DNA of 64,000 nt from Plantibacter sp. VKM Ac-2880 (lineage in GTDB: Bacteria > Actinomycetota > Actinomycetes > Actinomycetales > Microbacteriaceae). Of the stretch, positions 43,483 through 51,786 are shown in pieces. The notes beneath the pieces are model-generated. The model made no database searches. It had not been told where the DNA came from and saw nothing but the letters and a program-made list of their open reading frames with translations. Both the position numbers and the translations under genes were made by a program. Position 1 is the first letter of the stretch. The number at the start of each line of letters is the position of its first letter. The DNA lies in assembly GCF_015351235.1 (NCBI RefSeq), contig NZ_JADKSJ010000002.1, positions 310,001 to 374,000 on the forward strand, read 5' to 3'.

Positions 43483-45023
43483 CCGCTGCCGATCCGACGA
43501 TCTCGTCCGGACCGCAGTTCTCCGTCGTCGTGCCCTTGTACAACACGACGCCGTTCCTCCTGCAGGAGATGGTCGCGTCTGTGCAGCTGCAGAGCTACGA
43601 GGACTGGGAGCTCGTGCTCGTCGACGACGCCTCCCCCGATCCCCGGACCCGCGAGACCGCCCGCGCGTGCGCCGCGTCCGACCCGCGGATCGTGCTCATC
43701 GAGCTGCCGGAGAACCGCAACATCTCGGAGGCCTCGAACGCCGGCATCGACGCAGCCCGGGGCGTCTTCGTCGCGCTGCTCGATCACGACGACACCCTCG
43801 ACCCTCGGGCCCTCGCCATGGTGCAGGACGCCATCGAGGCGGGGGTCGACATCGACTACGTGTACACCGACCAGGACGTCATGACCGACAAGGGTCATTA
43901 CCGGATCCCCTTCGCGAAGCCGGAGTGGTCGCCGGAGCGGTTGCTCGGTCAGATGTTCACCTCGCACCTGTCCGTGTTCCGGACCTCCCTGCTGCGCGAG
44001 GTCGGTCCCTTCAACTCCGCGTACAACGGCTCGCAGGACCACGACCTCGTCCTGCGGTTCACGGAACAGGCCCGCGGCATCGCCCACGTGCCCGAAGTCC
44101 TGTACCACTGGCGGGCGGTGCCCGGCTCGACGGCGCTCAACGGTTCCGAGAAGAGCTACGCGTGGGACGCCGGTCTCGCCGCGGTCGCGGCGGCGGTCGA
44201 GCGACGCGGTATCGATGCCGAGGTCGCCTTCGGTCCGAACTTCGGGACCTACGCGGTCCGTCACCGGCTCCGGTCCGATCGGACCCTGTCGATCCTCGTC
44301 GCAGCGGACGCGACCGCGCCGCGCCTCGACGCTCTGCTGGCAGAACTCGACGCGTCGGATGTCGCCGCGCAGATCGTGGAGCTCATCGTCGCGCTGCCCG
44401 CCGGCCGCGACGCCTCACCGGTCACCCGGGCTCCCGGACGGTTCCCCGTCTCCTTCGTCCACACCACCGCCGACGAGCGGACGCGGCTGTTGCACGAGGC
44501 GTCCGTCGAAGCCCGCGGCGACCTCCTGGTCCTCCTCGGCGAGTCCCTCACCGAGCTGCAGCCGGAGACGCTCACGCGGCTCGCCGGTGCGCTCGGCGAG
44601 CCCGACGTCGCCTTCGCGGGCGGACGCATCGTCTTCCCTGACGAGACGGTCAAGCACGCCGGGTACCGCAAGTCGCAGACGCACCTCCGCGACGCGTTCC
44701 GCGGCTGGCCGGCTGGCACGGACAGCACCTATGGTGCGCTCACGGTCAACCGGGAGGTCTCCGCCGTCTCGACGGAGTTCGCCGTCATCGACCGACTGGT
44801 GTTCGAAGCGGTCGGCGGGTTCAACGCCGAGCTCGACGGGTACTGCGCCGAACTGGACCTGGCTGCGAAGGTCTGGTCGCAGGGCAACCGGGTGCTCACG
44901 CTCTGCGAACCGATCGTGACGTCGCTCGACCGGAGCATCGCCGACGACGAGCTGCCGAAGCGTCAGCGCAAAGTGATCTCTCGTCGATGGGGTTGGAAGG
45001 GCGTCGACCGCTTCACCCCGTGA
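43479..45023 (+). CDS. Two-domain GT2 glycosyltransferase with a degenerate second domain
   Basis: A 514-residue protein. The first domain (about residues 10-260) is a complete GT2: FSVVVPLYNTTPFLLQEMVA, LVLVDDASPDPRT, the metal site VALLDHDDTLDP near residue 103, VYTDQDVMTDKGHY, and SAYNGSQDHDLVLRFTEQAR. The second (about 265-500) keeps strand order (LSILVAADATAPRLDALLAE, FAGGRIVFPDETVKHAGYRK, FNAELDGYCAELDLAAKVWS) but has no DxD at the metal site. This is the mirror image of the GT2 at 31487, whose second domain is the complete one. Coupled to the coiled-coil gene upstream; ends at a large palindromic terminator. Confidence 0.8.
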   Translation: MTAADPTISSGPQFSVVVPLYNTTPFLLQEMVASVQLQSYEDWELVLVDDASPDPRTRETARACAASDPRIVLIELPENRNISEASNAGIDAARGVFVALLDHDDTLDPRALAMVQDAIEAGVDIDYVYTDQDVMTDKGHYRIPFAKPEWSPERLLGQMFTSHLSVFRTSLLREVGPFNSAYNGSQDHDLVLRFTEQARGIAHVPEVLYHWRAVPGSTALNGSEKSYAWDAGLAAVAAAVERRGIDAEVAFGPNFGTYAVRHRLRSDRTLSILVAADATAPRLDALLAELDASDVAAQIVELIVALPAGRDASPVTRAPGRFPVSFVHTTADERTRLLHEASVEARGDLLVLLGESLTELQPETLTRLAGALGEPDVAFAGGRIVFPDETVKHAGYRKSQTHLRDAFRGWPAGTDSTYGALTVNREVSAVSTEFAVIDRLVFEAVGGFNAELDGYCAELDLAAKVWSQGNRVLTLCEPIVTSLDRSIADDELPKRQRKVISRRWGWKGVDRFTP

Positions 45024-45029
45024 GACGCT

Positions 45030-45061
45030 CCCCGTGAGGCCCGCGCGCGGGCCTCACGGGG
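45030..45061. terminator. Perfect 32-base palindrome between convergent genes
   Basis: Both halves match without a mismatch over 16 bases each (arm ccccgtgaggcccgcg), leaving no loop in the linear sequence. It lies between the stop of the GT2 (45023) and the stop of rfbC (45069). The very stable GC-rich stem should act as a bidirectional terminator although no T-run follows. Confidence 0.8.
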
Positions 45062-45068
45062 TGAGGCG

Positions 45069-45671
45069 TCAGGAGCGCAGGCTCTGGTAGAACGCCCGGG
45101 CGTCGTCCCAGCTCGGAAGCAGACCGGCCGCGGCCGCCTCGTCGAGCCCGGGCGCGTCGGTGTCCTTGGGCGAGAGCAGTGGCGTGCCGGCCTCCGGGGG
45201 GATGACGAGACCGATCCGCTCGTCGAGCGGGTTGATCCCGTGCTCGCGGTCGGGGCGGTAGACGTCGGTCACGAGGTAGCTGACGGTCGCGTCGTCGGTC
45301 AGGGCGACGAAGCAGTGGCCGAGGCCCTCGGAGATGAAGATCGCCTTGCGGTCGGTGTCGTCGAGGAGCACCGAGTCCCACTGGCCGAAGGTGGGCGACC
45401 CGACCCGGATGTCGATGACGTAGTCGAGCACGGCACCACGCGTGGCCGTGACGTACTTCGCCTGGCCGATCGGGATGTCGGCGAAGTGGATGCCGCGGAC
45501 CGAGCCACGCTTCGACACCGAGGTGTTGGACTGGGCCAGCTTGATGGAGCGGCCGGAGGCCTCTTCGAGCTTGTCGAAGCGGTACCACTCGAGGAAGACG
45601 CCTCGGTCGTCGCCGAACTGCTTCGGCGTGATCTCATAGCTGTCGGGGACGTTCAGTTCGCGGATCTGCAC
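45069..45671 (-). CDS. rfbC: dTDP-4-dehydrorhamnose 3,5-epimerase
   Basis: A 200-residue RmlC cupin that inverts C3 and C5 of dTDP-4-keto-6-deoxyglucose. The catalytic base is His62 in SVRGIHFADI, the strand AKYVTATRGAVLDYVIDIRV follows, and the substrate-gating GLGHCFVALTDDATVSYLVT segment is complete. The active-site opening is typical of the actinobacterial branch. GTG start at 45671. It has its own promoter region, shared divergently with gtrA. Confidence 0.93.
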   Translation of the reverse strand: MQIRELNVPDSYEITPKQFGDDRGVFLEWYRFDKLEEASGRSIKLAQSNTSVSKRGSVRGIHFADIPIGQAKYVTATRGAVLDYVIDIRVGSPTFGQWDSVLLDDTDRKAIFISEGLGHCFVALTDDATVSYLVTDVYRPDREHGINPLDERIGLVIPPEAGTPLLSPKDTDAPGLDEAAAAGLLPSWDDARAFYQSLRS

Positions 45672-45737
45672 CCGGGGAGTCTACCAAGAGGGTGCCGGAT
45701 GACGGCATTCCCCCAGCATCGCTCCGGGTCGGCTCAT

Positions 45738-45748
45738 GCATAATCGAG
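45738..45748 (+). promoter_or_regulatory. gcataatcgag box upstream of gtrA
   Basis: Identical on the plus strand to the box in front of the YfhO gene. CATAAT fits a -10 hexamer and the ATG at 45773 is 25 bases downstream. Confidence 0.5.
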
Positions 45749-45772
45749 TGTCCTCGCACAGAACGGCCCACC

Positions 45773-46366
45773 ATGACCACGCTGCTCCAACGCCTCTGGC
45801 ACGGGGTCGCCGCCTATGCGGTGAAGTTCGGCGTCGTCGGACTCATCGGGTTCGGCTTGGACGTGCTCGTCTTCAACCTGCTGCGCGTCGGCGTCTTCGG
45901 TCACGACCATCTCGCCCAGTCCCCGATCGGCGCCAAGGTCATCAGCGTCTCGGTCGCGATCATCTTCAACTGGATCGGCAACCGCTACTGGACCTTCCGC
46001 GAGCACCGGCGGAAGAACTTCGTCCTGGAGCTCGGGGAGTACATCGTCGTCTCCTTGGGCGGGATGGCCATCGCCGTCGGCTGCCTCTACCTGAGCCACT
46101 ACGTCCTCGGGTTCACCTCGCTCCTCGCCGACAACCTCGCGTCCAACGTCATCGGACTCGGCCTCGGCACCCTCTTCCGGTTCTTCCTCTACCGTTTCTG
46201 GGTCTACGGGCACCACCGTGCCGACGGCCTGGCGAACCTCGCCCGCGCCGAGGAGGCGCAGCGGACCATCTTCGAGGAGCCTGAGGCCGAGGGGGTGCCG
46301 ACAGGATCCTCCCCACGCGAGCCGGGTACGATGAACGGGCCACTCCCGAGAGGACCCTTATCTTGA
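45773..46366 (+). CDS. GtrA family membrane protein
   Basis: A 197-residue protein with four helices in the GtrA/GtcA pattern: VKFGVVGLIGFGLDVLVFNL, KVISVSVAIIFNWIGNRYWT with the family motif NWxxNRxWTF, then YIVVSLGGMAIAVGCLYLSH and ADNLASNVIGLGLGTLFRFF ending RFLYRFWVY. GtrA proteins are thought to flip polyprenyl-phosphate sugars for GT-C enzymes. It is the best match in the window for the flippase of the YfhO/CsbB-like pair, with which it shares a promoter-like box. A charged C-terminal tail of ~45 residues is unusual. Its stop overlaps the TTG start of rfbD. Confidence 0.88.
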   Translation: MTTLLQRLWHGVAAYAVKFGVVGLIGFGLDVLVFNLLRVGVFGHDHLAQSPIGAKVISVSVAIIFNWIGNRYWTFREHRRKNFVLELGEYIVVSLGGMAIAVGCLYLSHYVLGFTSLLADNLASNVIGLGLGTLFRFFLYRFWVYGHHRADGLANLARAEEAQRTIFEEPEAEGVPTGSSPREPGTMNGPLPRGPLS

Positions 46367-47214
46367 CGTACCTGATCACCGGCGCTTCCGGCATGCTCGG
46401 CCACGACCTGCAGGAGGCCCTGACGGGTCGCGAGGTCACCGCCCTCGGGCGCGCCGAGCTCGACGTGACCGATCTCGAGGCCGTCCGCGCCGCCGTCGCC
46501 GGCCACACCGCCGTCATCAACGCCGCCGCGTACACCAAGGTCGACGACGCCGAGTCGCACGAGGCCGACGCCGCCGCCGTGAACGCCATCGGCGCCCGCA
46601 ACCTCGCGGTCGCCGCTCGCGAGGCCGGCGCGAAGCTCGTGCAGGTGTCGACCGACTACGTCTTCGACGGATCGGCCACCTCGCCGTACAAGGAGGACCA
46701 CGCGCTCGCGCCGATCAGCGCCTACGGTCGCACGAAGGCCGACGGCGAGCGGGCCGTCCTCGCCGAGCACCCCACCGGCGCGTACATCGTGCGGACGGCG
46801 TGGCTCTACGGCAAGAACGGCCCGAACTTCGCGGCGACCATGGCCAAGCTCGCCGCCAACGGCGTCGATCCCGCCGTGGTGATCGACCAGCTCGGCCAGC
46901 CCACCTGGACGGCGGACCTCGCGGCCCAGATCGTCGCGCTGCTCGACGCCGACGCACCAGTCGGTGTCTACCACGGCACGAACGCCGGCGAGGCCTCGTG
47001 GTACGACTTCGCGCAGGCCGTGTTCGCCGCCGTCGGCGCCGACCCCGCCCGCGTCTCCCCCACCGACAGCTCGGCATTCGTCCGGCCGGCACCCCGCCCC
47101 GCGTACTCCGTCCTCGGCCACGACGCCTGGACCGCAGCGGGTCTCTCCCCCATGCGCGATTGGCGCGAGGCCTTCGAGGCAGCGACGCAGCACGGCGTCG
47201 TCACCGCACCGTGA
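46363..47214 (+). CDS. rfbD: dTDP-4-dehydrorhamnose reductase
   Basis: A 283-residue RmlD short-chain dehydrogenase, the last step of dTDP-L-rhamnose synthesis. TYLITGASGMLGHDLQEALT binds NADPH, INAAAYTKVDDAESHEADA and VSTDYVFDG carry the catalytic Thr, and YGRTKADGERAV the Tyr and Lys; RTAWLYG is the substrate loop. TTG start at 46363 overlapping the gtrA stop (TTGA), a rare start decided by exact family alignment at the N-terminus. Its stop overlaps the next glycosyltransferase (GTGA). Confidence 0.95.
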   Translation: MTYLITGASGMLGHDLQEALTGREVTALGRAELDVTDLEAVRAAVAGHTAVINAAAYTKVDDAESHEADAAAVNAIGARNLAVAAREAGAKLVQVSTDYVFDGSATSPYKEDHALAPISAYGRTKADGERAVLAEHPTGAYIVRTAWLYGKNGPNFAATMAKLAANGVDPAVVIDQLGQPTWTADLAAQIVALLDADAPVGVYHGTNAGEASWYDFAQAVFAAVGADPARVSPTDSSAFVRPAPRPAYSVLGHDAWTAAGLSPMRDWREAFEAATQHGVVTAP

Positions 47215-48347
47215 CCACGCTCCGCGTCGTCGTCGACCAGATCGTCGCGCCCGTCGCCGGCGGGGTCGGACGCTACTCCGAGGAACTCACGCGCGAGCTC
47301 ATCGCGCGAGCTCCTGCCGGTTGCGAGGTCGAGGGCATCGTCTCGGCGGTGTCGAAGGAGAAGATCGACCTCATCGAGTCGAAGCTTCCTGGCCTCGCGA
47401 CCCTGCACCGCACCACGCTGCCCCGCCGGGAGCTGAGCGCCGCATGGCAGCTCGGCATCGTCGCGCCGGGGACGGCGAACGGCATGGTGCACGCGCCCGG
47501 CCTGCTCGCGCCGCTCAACCGTCACGATCGCATCAACGACGGCAACCAGATCGTCGTGACCATCCACGACACCCTCGCCTGGTCGCACCCCTCCTCGCTC
47601 ACCCCGATGTCGGTCGCGTGGCAGAAGGCGATGGTCAAGCGGGCACGGAAGCACGCTGACGCCATCGTCGTCCCGACGCACGCGGTCGCCGACGAACTCC
47701 GCGACATCGTCGACCTCGGCGACCGGGTCCGGGTCATCGGCGGAGCCGCAGCGACCACGCTCACCATCCCGACCGACGCCGACGGCCGCGCCCGGACGCT
47801 CGACCTCCCGTCCGAGTACCTCGTCTCGGTCGGTTCGCTCGACCCGCGGCGCGGGATCACCGAGCTCATCACGGGCCTCGGGCGACCAGGTGCCCCCGAC
47901 CTCCCGCTCCTCATCGTCGGCACCGACAGTTGGGGCGACGTGACCCTGGCGCAGGTCGCCGACGAAGCGGGCCTGCCGGAGGGGCGGGTGCGTGCGCTCG
48001 GCTTCCTCGACGACGCCGACCTCGCCGTCGTCCTCGACCGCGCGACCGCGTTCGTCTACCCGAGCCTGGCCGAGGGCTTCGGGCTCCCGCTCGTCGAGGC
48101 GTTCCGCTTCGGTACGCCCGTCATCCACTCCGACGTCCCCGCCCTCGTCGAGGTCGGTGGCGGCGCCGGCGTCGTGGTCGAGTCCGGCGCGAAGGGCTAC
48201 GCCGACCGGCTCATCGCCACCATCAACGACGTCATCGGCGACACCGAGCGTCTGGAACGCCTACGGATCCTCGGCATGGACCGCGAACAGGCCTTCAGCT
48301 GGCAGGACTCCGCCGAACGCGTCTGGCAGCTGCACGCGGAACTCTGA
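47211..48347 (+). CDS. Glycosyltransferase, GT4 family
   Basis: A 378-residue GT-B enzyme coupled to rfbD. It starts LRVVVDQIVAPVAGGVGRYS with the GG acceptor loop, has VTIHDTLAWSHPSS, the hinge YLVSVGSLDPRRGITELITG, and the donor-phosphate site SLAEGFGLPLVEAFRFGTPV (EX7E). It resembles the mannosyl- and rhamnosyltransferases that act early in wall polysaccharide assembly, and coupling to rfbD makes dTDP-rhamnose a reasonable donor. GTG at 47211; longer frames inside rfbD were rejected. A tandem repeat cluster begins right after its stop. Confidence 0.85.
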   Translation: MTTLRVVVDQIVAPVAGGVGRYSEELTRELIARAPAGCEVEGIVSAVSKEKIDLIESKLPGLATLHRTTLPRRELSAAWQLGIVAPGTANGMVHAPGLLAPLNRHDRINDGNQIVVTIHDTLAWSHPSSLTPMSVAWQKAMVKRARKHADAIVVPTHAVADELRDIVDLGDRVRVIGGAAATTLTIPTDADGRARTLDLPSEYLVSVGSLDPRRGITELITGLGRPGAPDLPLLIVGTDSWGDVTLAQVADEAGLPEGRVRALGFLDDADLAVVLDRATAFVYPSLAEGFGLPLVEAFRFGTPVIHSDVPALVEVGGGAGVVVESGAKGYADRLIATINDVIGDTERLERLRILGMDREQAFSWQDSAERVWQLHAEL

Positions 48348-48461
48348 CGCCCTTCGACAGGCTCAGGGACCGGGTTCAGCGAGTCAGGGACCGCCCTTCG
48401 ACAGGCTCAGGGACCGGGGTTCCCGCGGCTCAGGGACCGGGTCGCGGCTCGGGGACCGGGG
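48348..48461. repeat. Cluster of CCCTTCGACAGGCTCAGGG-type intergenic repeats
   Basis: Two identical 27-base copies (48348-48374 and 48392-48418) followed by two shortened relatives (48424-48442 and 48443-48461) that keep cggctc-ggggaccggg. The core has CCCT/AGGG ends that can fold back. It fills the gap between two convergent genes, so it may also help termination. Very similar TTCGACAGGCTCAGGG elements are scattered between genes in many bacteria. Confidence 0.8.
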
Positions 48462-48465
48462 TCGG

Positions 48466-49839
48466 TCAGCCGGCGTCAGGCTCCGGGCTCGGCGACGGCG
48501 GGAACAGCTGGTCCTGCACCATCTGGTGGATGAGCGTGTAGTCGGGCTCTGCGGGGTCGATCGTCGGCGGCACGAACTGCAGGGAGTTGATGGGCAGCTC
48601 CCGCGTCTTGAGCGCGAGGTTGACGAAGTAGCCGAGCATGCCCTGCGGGACGTCCGTCTTCACGACGTCGCCACCGGCCGCCGCGACGTCCTGGAAGCGT
48701 GCGAGGACGTTCGCCGGGTTGAACTGCTTGAGCATCGCCGTCTGCAGGATGTGCTGGCGTTCCATGCGGTCGTAGTCGCTCGTCGAGTGCCGCGAGCGGG
48801 CGTACATGAGGGCCGTCCAGCCGTCCATGTGCTGCTGCCCGGGCTCGATCCACTTCGTGACGTTCTCGAGGTCGGCGTCGCCGTCCATCGGGAGGCGCTC
48901 CTTGACGTCGATGTCGACGCCACCGAGCGTGTCGATGAGCGTCGCGAACCCGTACATGTCGATGAGCACGTACCACTGGATGTGCAGGCCGGTGATCCCC
49001 TCGGCCGCCTGCTTCATCGCCTCGATGCCGGGCTCGCTCGCCTCGGCCGTGGCCTTCGGGAACAGCTCGGGGTTCTTCAGCTCGATCTCGGTGTAGATGG
49101 AGTTGAGCTGGCAGACGTCCACGTCGCAGGAGTCGTCGTAGCCGTCGGGGTAGATCGACGCCATCTCGCTGCCCTCGGGGAACGGGATGTCGACGAGGTC
49201 GCGCGGCATCGACATGGTCGTCGCCTGGCCCGTTTCGGCGTTGATGCTGACGACGGACATGCTGTCCGGCCGCATGCCGTCGCGGTCGGGGCCGGCGTCG
49301 CCGCCGAGCAGCAGGATGTTGTAGTAGCCGTCCACCGGCGGCTCGGACGGACCGGTGTTGCCGAAGATCGAGGAGATGGAACCACGGGTGGCTCCCGCGA
49401 CGACCGCACCGTATCCGGCGCCGCCCGCGACCAGGACCATCGCGAGGGTCGTGAAGAGGGCGACCCCGAGCCTCGCGTTCGGAGACGCTTTGACGAGCCG
49501 CACGAGGCGCAGCGTGTCGAGGGTCAGCACCACCCAGAGGATCGCGTAGGCGACGAGCAGGACCTGCGCCACGGTGAGGGCGATCGGGTTCGTCGCGAGA
49601 GTGAAGAGTACCTCGCGGGCGAGGAACATGAGGGCTACGCCGACGACGGCGAGCAGCCAGAGGAACAGGGTGAAGCCGAGCCCGAACCGCCCGAGCTTCC
49701 GGTTGCCGGCGAGGACCTGTGCGGATCCGGGGATGAGCAGGTTGAGGAGGACGAGCCACCAGGCGCGCTTCGTCATCACCTCGCGTGAACGGGTGTCGGG
49801 ATACCGCATCGGTTTCGCGGCGGTGGCTGCACTCGTCAT
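48466..49839 (-). CDS. LytR-CpsA-Psr (LCP) family glycopolymer ligase
   Basis: A 457-residue protein. Several N-terminal helices (about residues 27-150, four segments) anchor an outer LCP domain. The domain shows [20 protein letters not shown], the arginine motif in [28 protein letters not shown], and [18 protein letters not shown], which hold the polyprenyl pyrophosphate. LCP proteins transfer finished wall teichoic acids or polysaccharides from the lipid carrier to peptidoglycan outside the cell. The ATG at 49839 overlaps the purE stop (ATGA); internal ATG codons at 49809 and 49776 are alternatives. Its place beside the glycan locus makes the polymers encoded here likely substrates. Four N-terminal helices instead of one is unusual for the family. 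Confidence 0.88.
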   Translation of the reverse strand: MTSAATAAKPMRYPDTRSREVMTKRAWWLVLLNLLIPGSAQVLAGNRKLGRFGLGFTLFLWLLAVVGVALMFLAREVLFTLATNPIALTVAQVLLVAYAILWVVLTLDTLRLVRLVKASPNARLGVALFTTLAMVLVAGGAGYGAVVAGATRGSISSIFGNTGPSEPPVDGYYNILLLGGDAGPDRDGMRPDSMSVVSINAETGQATTMSMPRDLVDIPFPEGSEMASIYPDGYDDSCDVDVCQLNSIYTEIELKNPELFPKATAEASEPGIEAMKQAAEGITGLHIQWYVLIDMYGFATLIDTLGGVDIDVKERLPMDGDADLENVTKWIEPGQQHMDGWTALMYARSRHSTSDYDRMERQHILQTAMLKQFNPANVLARFQDVAAAGGDVVKTDVPQGMLGYFVNLALKTRELPINSLQFVPPTIDPAEPDYTLIHQMVQDQLFPPSPSPEPDAG

Positions 49840-50357
49840 AGCTGGGCTTTGAGGTTCCGGTTCTTCTCCTCGACGGAGTCGGCGAGGGATGCGGCATAGG
49901 CGACGAGCGCCTCGTGCAGCGCGTCGTCGGCCGTCGCGAGGATCTTGACGGCGATCAGCGCCGCGTTCTTCGCGCCGCCGATGGAGACGGTCGCGACGGG
50001 GACACCGGCCGGCATCTGCACGATCGACAGGAGCGAGTCGAGCCCGTCGAGGCGTGACAGCGGCACGGGGACGCCCACGACCGGCAGGGTGGTGACGGAG
50101 GCGAGCATGCCCGGCAGGTGGGCGGCGCCTCCGGCACCGGCGATGACGACCTTGACGCCACGGCCGTGAGCCGCTTTGCCGTAGGCGATCATCTTCTCCG
50201 GAGTGCGGTGCGCCGAGAGCACCTCGACCTCGAAGGGGACGCCGAACTCGCGCAGCAGCTGGGCCGCGTCGCTCATGACGTTCCAGTCGGAGTCCGAGCC
50301 CATGACGACTCCGACGAGCGGTGAGGCGTCAGGGGACGGGGCGGAGTTCTCGGGCAT
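49836..50357 (-). CDS. purE: N5-carboxyaminoimidazole ribonucleotide mutase
   Basis: A 173-residue class I PurE, which rearranges N5-CAIR to CAIR in purine synthesis. [49 protein letters not shown] and [20 protein letters not shown] are intact, with the catalytic His in SAHRTP. ATG at 50357 is favoured because TACGAT, a -10-like element, ends seven bases upstream and would give a leaderless message; ATG at 50366 is possible. PurK, its usual neighbour, is not in the window. The LCP gene is translated from the same message. Confidence 0.95.
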   Translation of the reverse strand: MPENSAPSPDASPLVGVVMGSDSDWNVMSDAAQLLREFGVPFEVEVLSAHRTPEKMIAYGKAAHGRGVKVVIAGAGGAAHLPGMLASVTTLPVVGVPVPLSRLDGLDSLLSIVQMPAGVPVATVSIGGAKNAALIAVKILATADDALHEALVAYAASLADSVEEKNRNLKAQL

Positions 50358-50493
50358 GAGCACCATCGTAGATCGCAGTGCCTGGACATCGCCTCAGGAC
50401 GCACCGCAGGCGTCGGACAAGCTGCAGCCGTCCCGGCCCCAGTGTGGGGAGGTCACGATCGTTCGCGACGGGCACCGCCGGGCCTGCGTCTGG

Positions 50494-50499
50494 GAGAAT
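50494..50499 (+). promoter_or_regulatory. Likely -10 element of a leaderless iron-transporter transcript
   Basis: GAGAAT lies six bases before the ATG at 50506, without a ribosome site. Confidence 0.35.
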
Positions 50500-50505
50500 C
50501 GGCGG

Positions 50506-51609
50506 ATGAGCGAGTCGACCACCGACGGATCACCAGCACGCCAGGATCCGCCCAGCCCCCGGGAGCGCCGTCGTTGGCGCGGCTACCTCGCCGACGAGCG
50601 CGCGGAGGCCGCCGTCTACCGCGACCTCGCCAGTCGGCGGAGCGGCGAGGAACGCGACATCCTGCTCGCCCTCGCCGACGCCGAGAAACGGCACGAGTCG
50701 CACTGGATCGCCTTGCTCGGTGACGACGTCGGCAAGCCGCAACGCGGCGACCTGCGGACGCGGACCCTCGGGTGGCTGGCGAGGCGCTTCGGCTCGGTCT
50801 TCGTCCTCGCCCTCGTCCAGCGCGCCGAGTCCCGCTCCCCGTACGCGACCGAACGCGCGGCCACGGAACGCATGGCCGCCGACGAGCAGATCCACGAGGA
50901 GGTCGTGCGGGGCCTCGCCGCCCGCGGCCGGAACCGGCTCTCCGGCACGTTCCGGGCCGCGGTGTTCGGCGCGAACGACGGGCTCGTCTCCAACCTCGCG
51001 CTCGTCATCGGGATGAGCGCGACCGGCGTCGGCAACGGGGTCGTCCTCGCGGCGGGGCTCGCAGGGCTGCTGGCGGGCGCGCTGTCGATGGGCGCCGGCG
51101 AGTACGTCTCGGTGCGGTCGCAGCGCGAGCTCCTCGAGGCGTCGAGCCCCAATCCCGCCGCCGACGACGCCCTCCCCCACCTCGACGTCGACGCGAACGA
51201 GCTCGCCCTCGTCTACCGTGCACGCGGGATGGAGGTCCGGGAGGCCGAGGCCCACGCCGCCGACGTCCTCAGCCGGGTCGGCGCCGGGACCTACCAGCGC
51301 GAGGCACAGACCGTGCTCGACCACGAGGCCATCGGCACCGGTCTCGGCGCCGCACTCTCGAGTTTCTGCTTCTTCGCCTCGGGCGCGGTCATCCCGGTCC
51401 TGCCCTACCTGTTCGGCCTGCAGGGGTTCGCCGCGCTCCTGGTCGCGGCGGTCCTCGTCGGGGTCGCCCTCCTCGGGACCGGAGCCGTCGTCGGGCTGTT
51501 GTCCGGAGGGCCACCGCTCCGACGCGCGCTCCGACAACTGGCGATCGGCTACGGGGCCGCGGCCGCGACGTACCTCCTCGGTCTGTTGTTCGGCGCCAAC
51601 GTCAGCTGA
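50506..51609 (+). CDS. Membrane-bound ferritin: N-terminal ferritin-like domain fused to VIT1/CCC1 transporter
   Basis: A 367-residue protein. Residues ~25-145 form a ferritin-like helical bundle with di-iron ligands: Glu31/Glu34, Glu60-x-x-His63, Glu108 and Glu127-x-x-His130. Residues ~150-367 are a VIT1/CCC1 (DUF125) transporter with five helices, marked by RAAVFGANDGLVSNLALVIG and LSMGAGEYVSVRSQRELLEA. Relatives (MbfA) oxidise and export iron or manganese. A polar cytoplasmic insert near residues 215-270 is rich in acidic residues as in VIT1 metal-collecting domains. ATG at 50506 without a ribosome site. Divergent from purE, with no clear link to the glycan genes. Confidence 0.9.
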   Translation: MSESTTDGSPARQDPPSPRERRRWRGYLADERAEAAVYRDLASRRSGEERDILLALADAEKRHESHWIALLGDDVGKPQRGDLRTRTLGWLARRFGSVFVLALVQRAESRSPYATERAATERMAADEQIHEEVVRGLAARGRNRLSGTFRAAVFGANDGLVSNLALVIGMSATGVGNGVVLAAGLAGLLAGALSMGAGEYVSVRSQRELLEASSPNPAADDALPHLDVDANELALVYRARGMEVREAEAHAADVLSRVGAGTYQREAQTVLDHEAIGTGLGAALSSFCFFASGAVIPVLPYLFGLQGFAALLVAAVLVGVALLGTGAVVGLLSGGPPLRRALRQLAIGYGAAAATYLLGLLFGANVS

Positions 51610-51699
51610 TCCGGACGACGGCCGCTGGAGGGCGGCGTCGGGCAGCGCATCGCGACCGAACCGGTCACCTCCCGTCCACGGACACGTCACCCTGGCTGA

Positions 51700-51705
51700 C
51701 TAGCC
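51700..51705 (+). promoter_or_regulatory. Possible -10 element for the acyltransferase-SGNH gene
   Basis: TAGCCT in a 177-base gap after the iron transporter, about 80 bases before the likely start at 51787. Weak evidence. Confidence 0.25.
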
Positions 51706-51786
51706 TGGGCGCGTCGTCCGCCGCACCGGCGCACGAGGCCCGCCCCGGCGGAGCGCCGACGCCGATCAGGACGGGTGGGACCGCGG

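Noticed and set aside
48348-48461. CRISPR-like array
   Set aside because: Only two exact copies, unequal spacing, no unique spacers and no cas genes.
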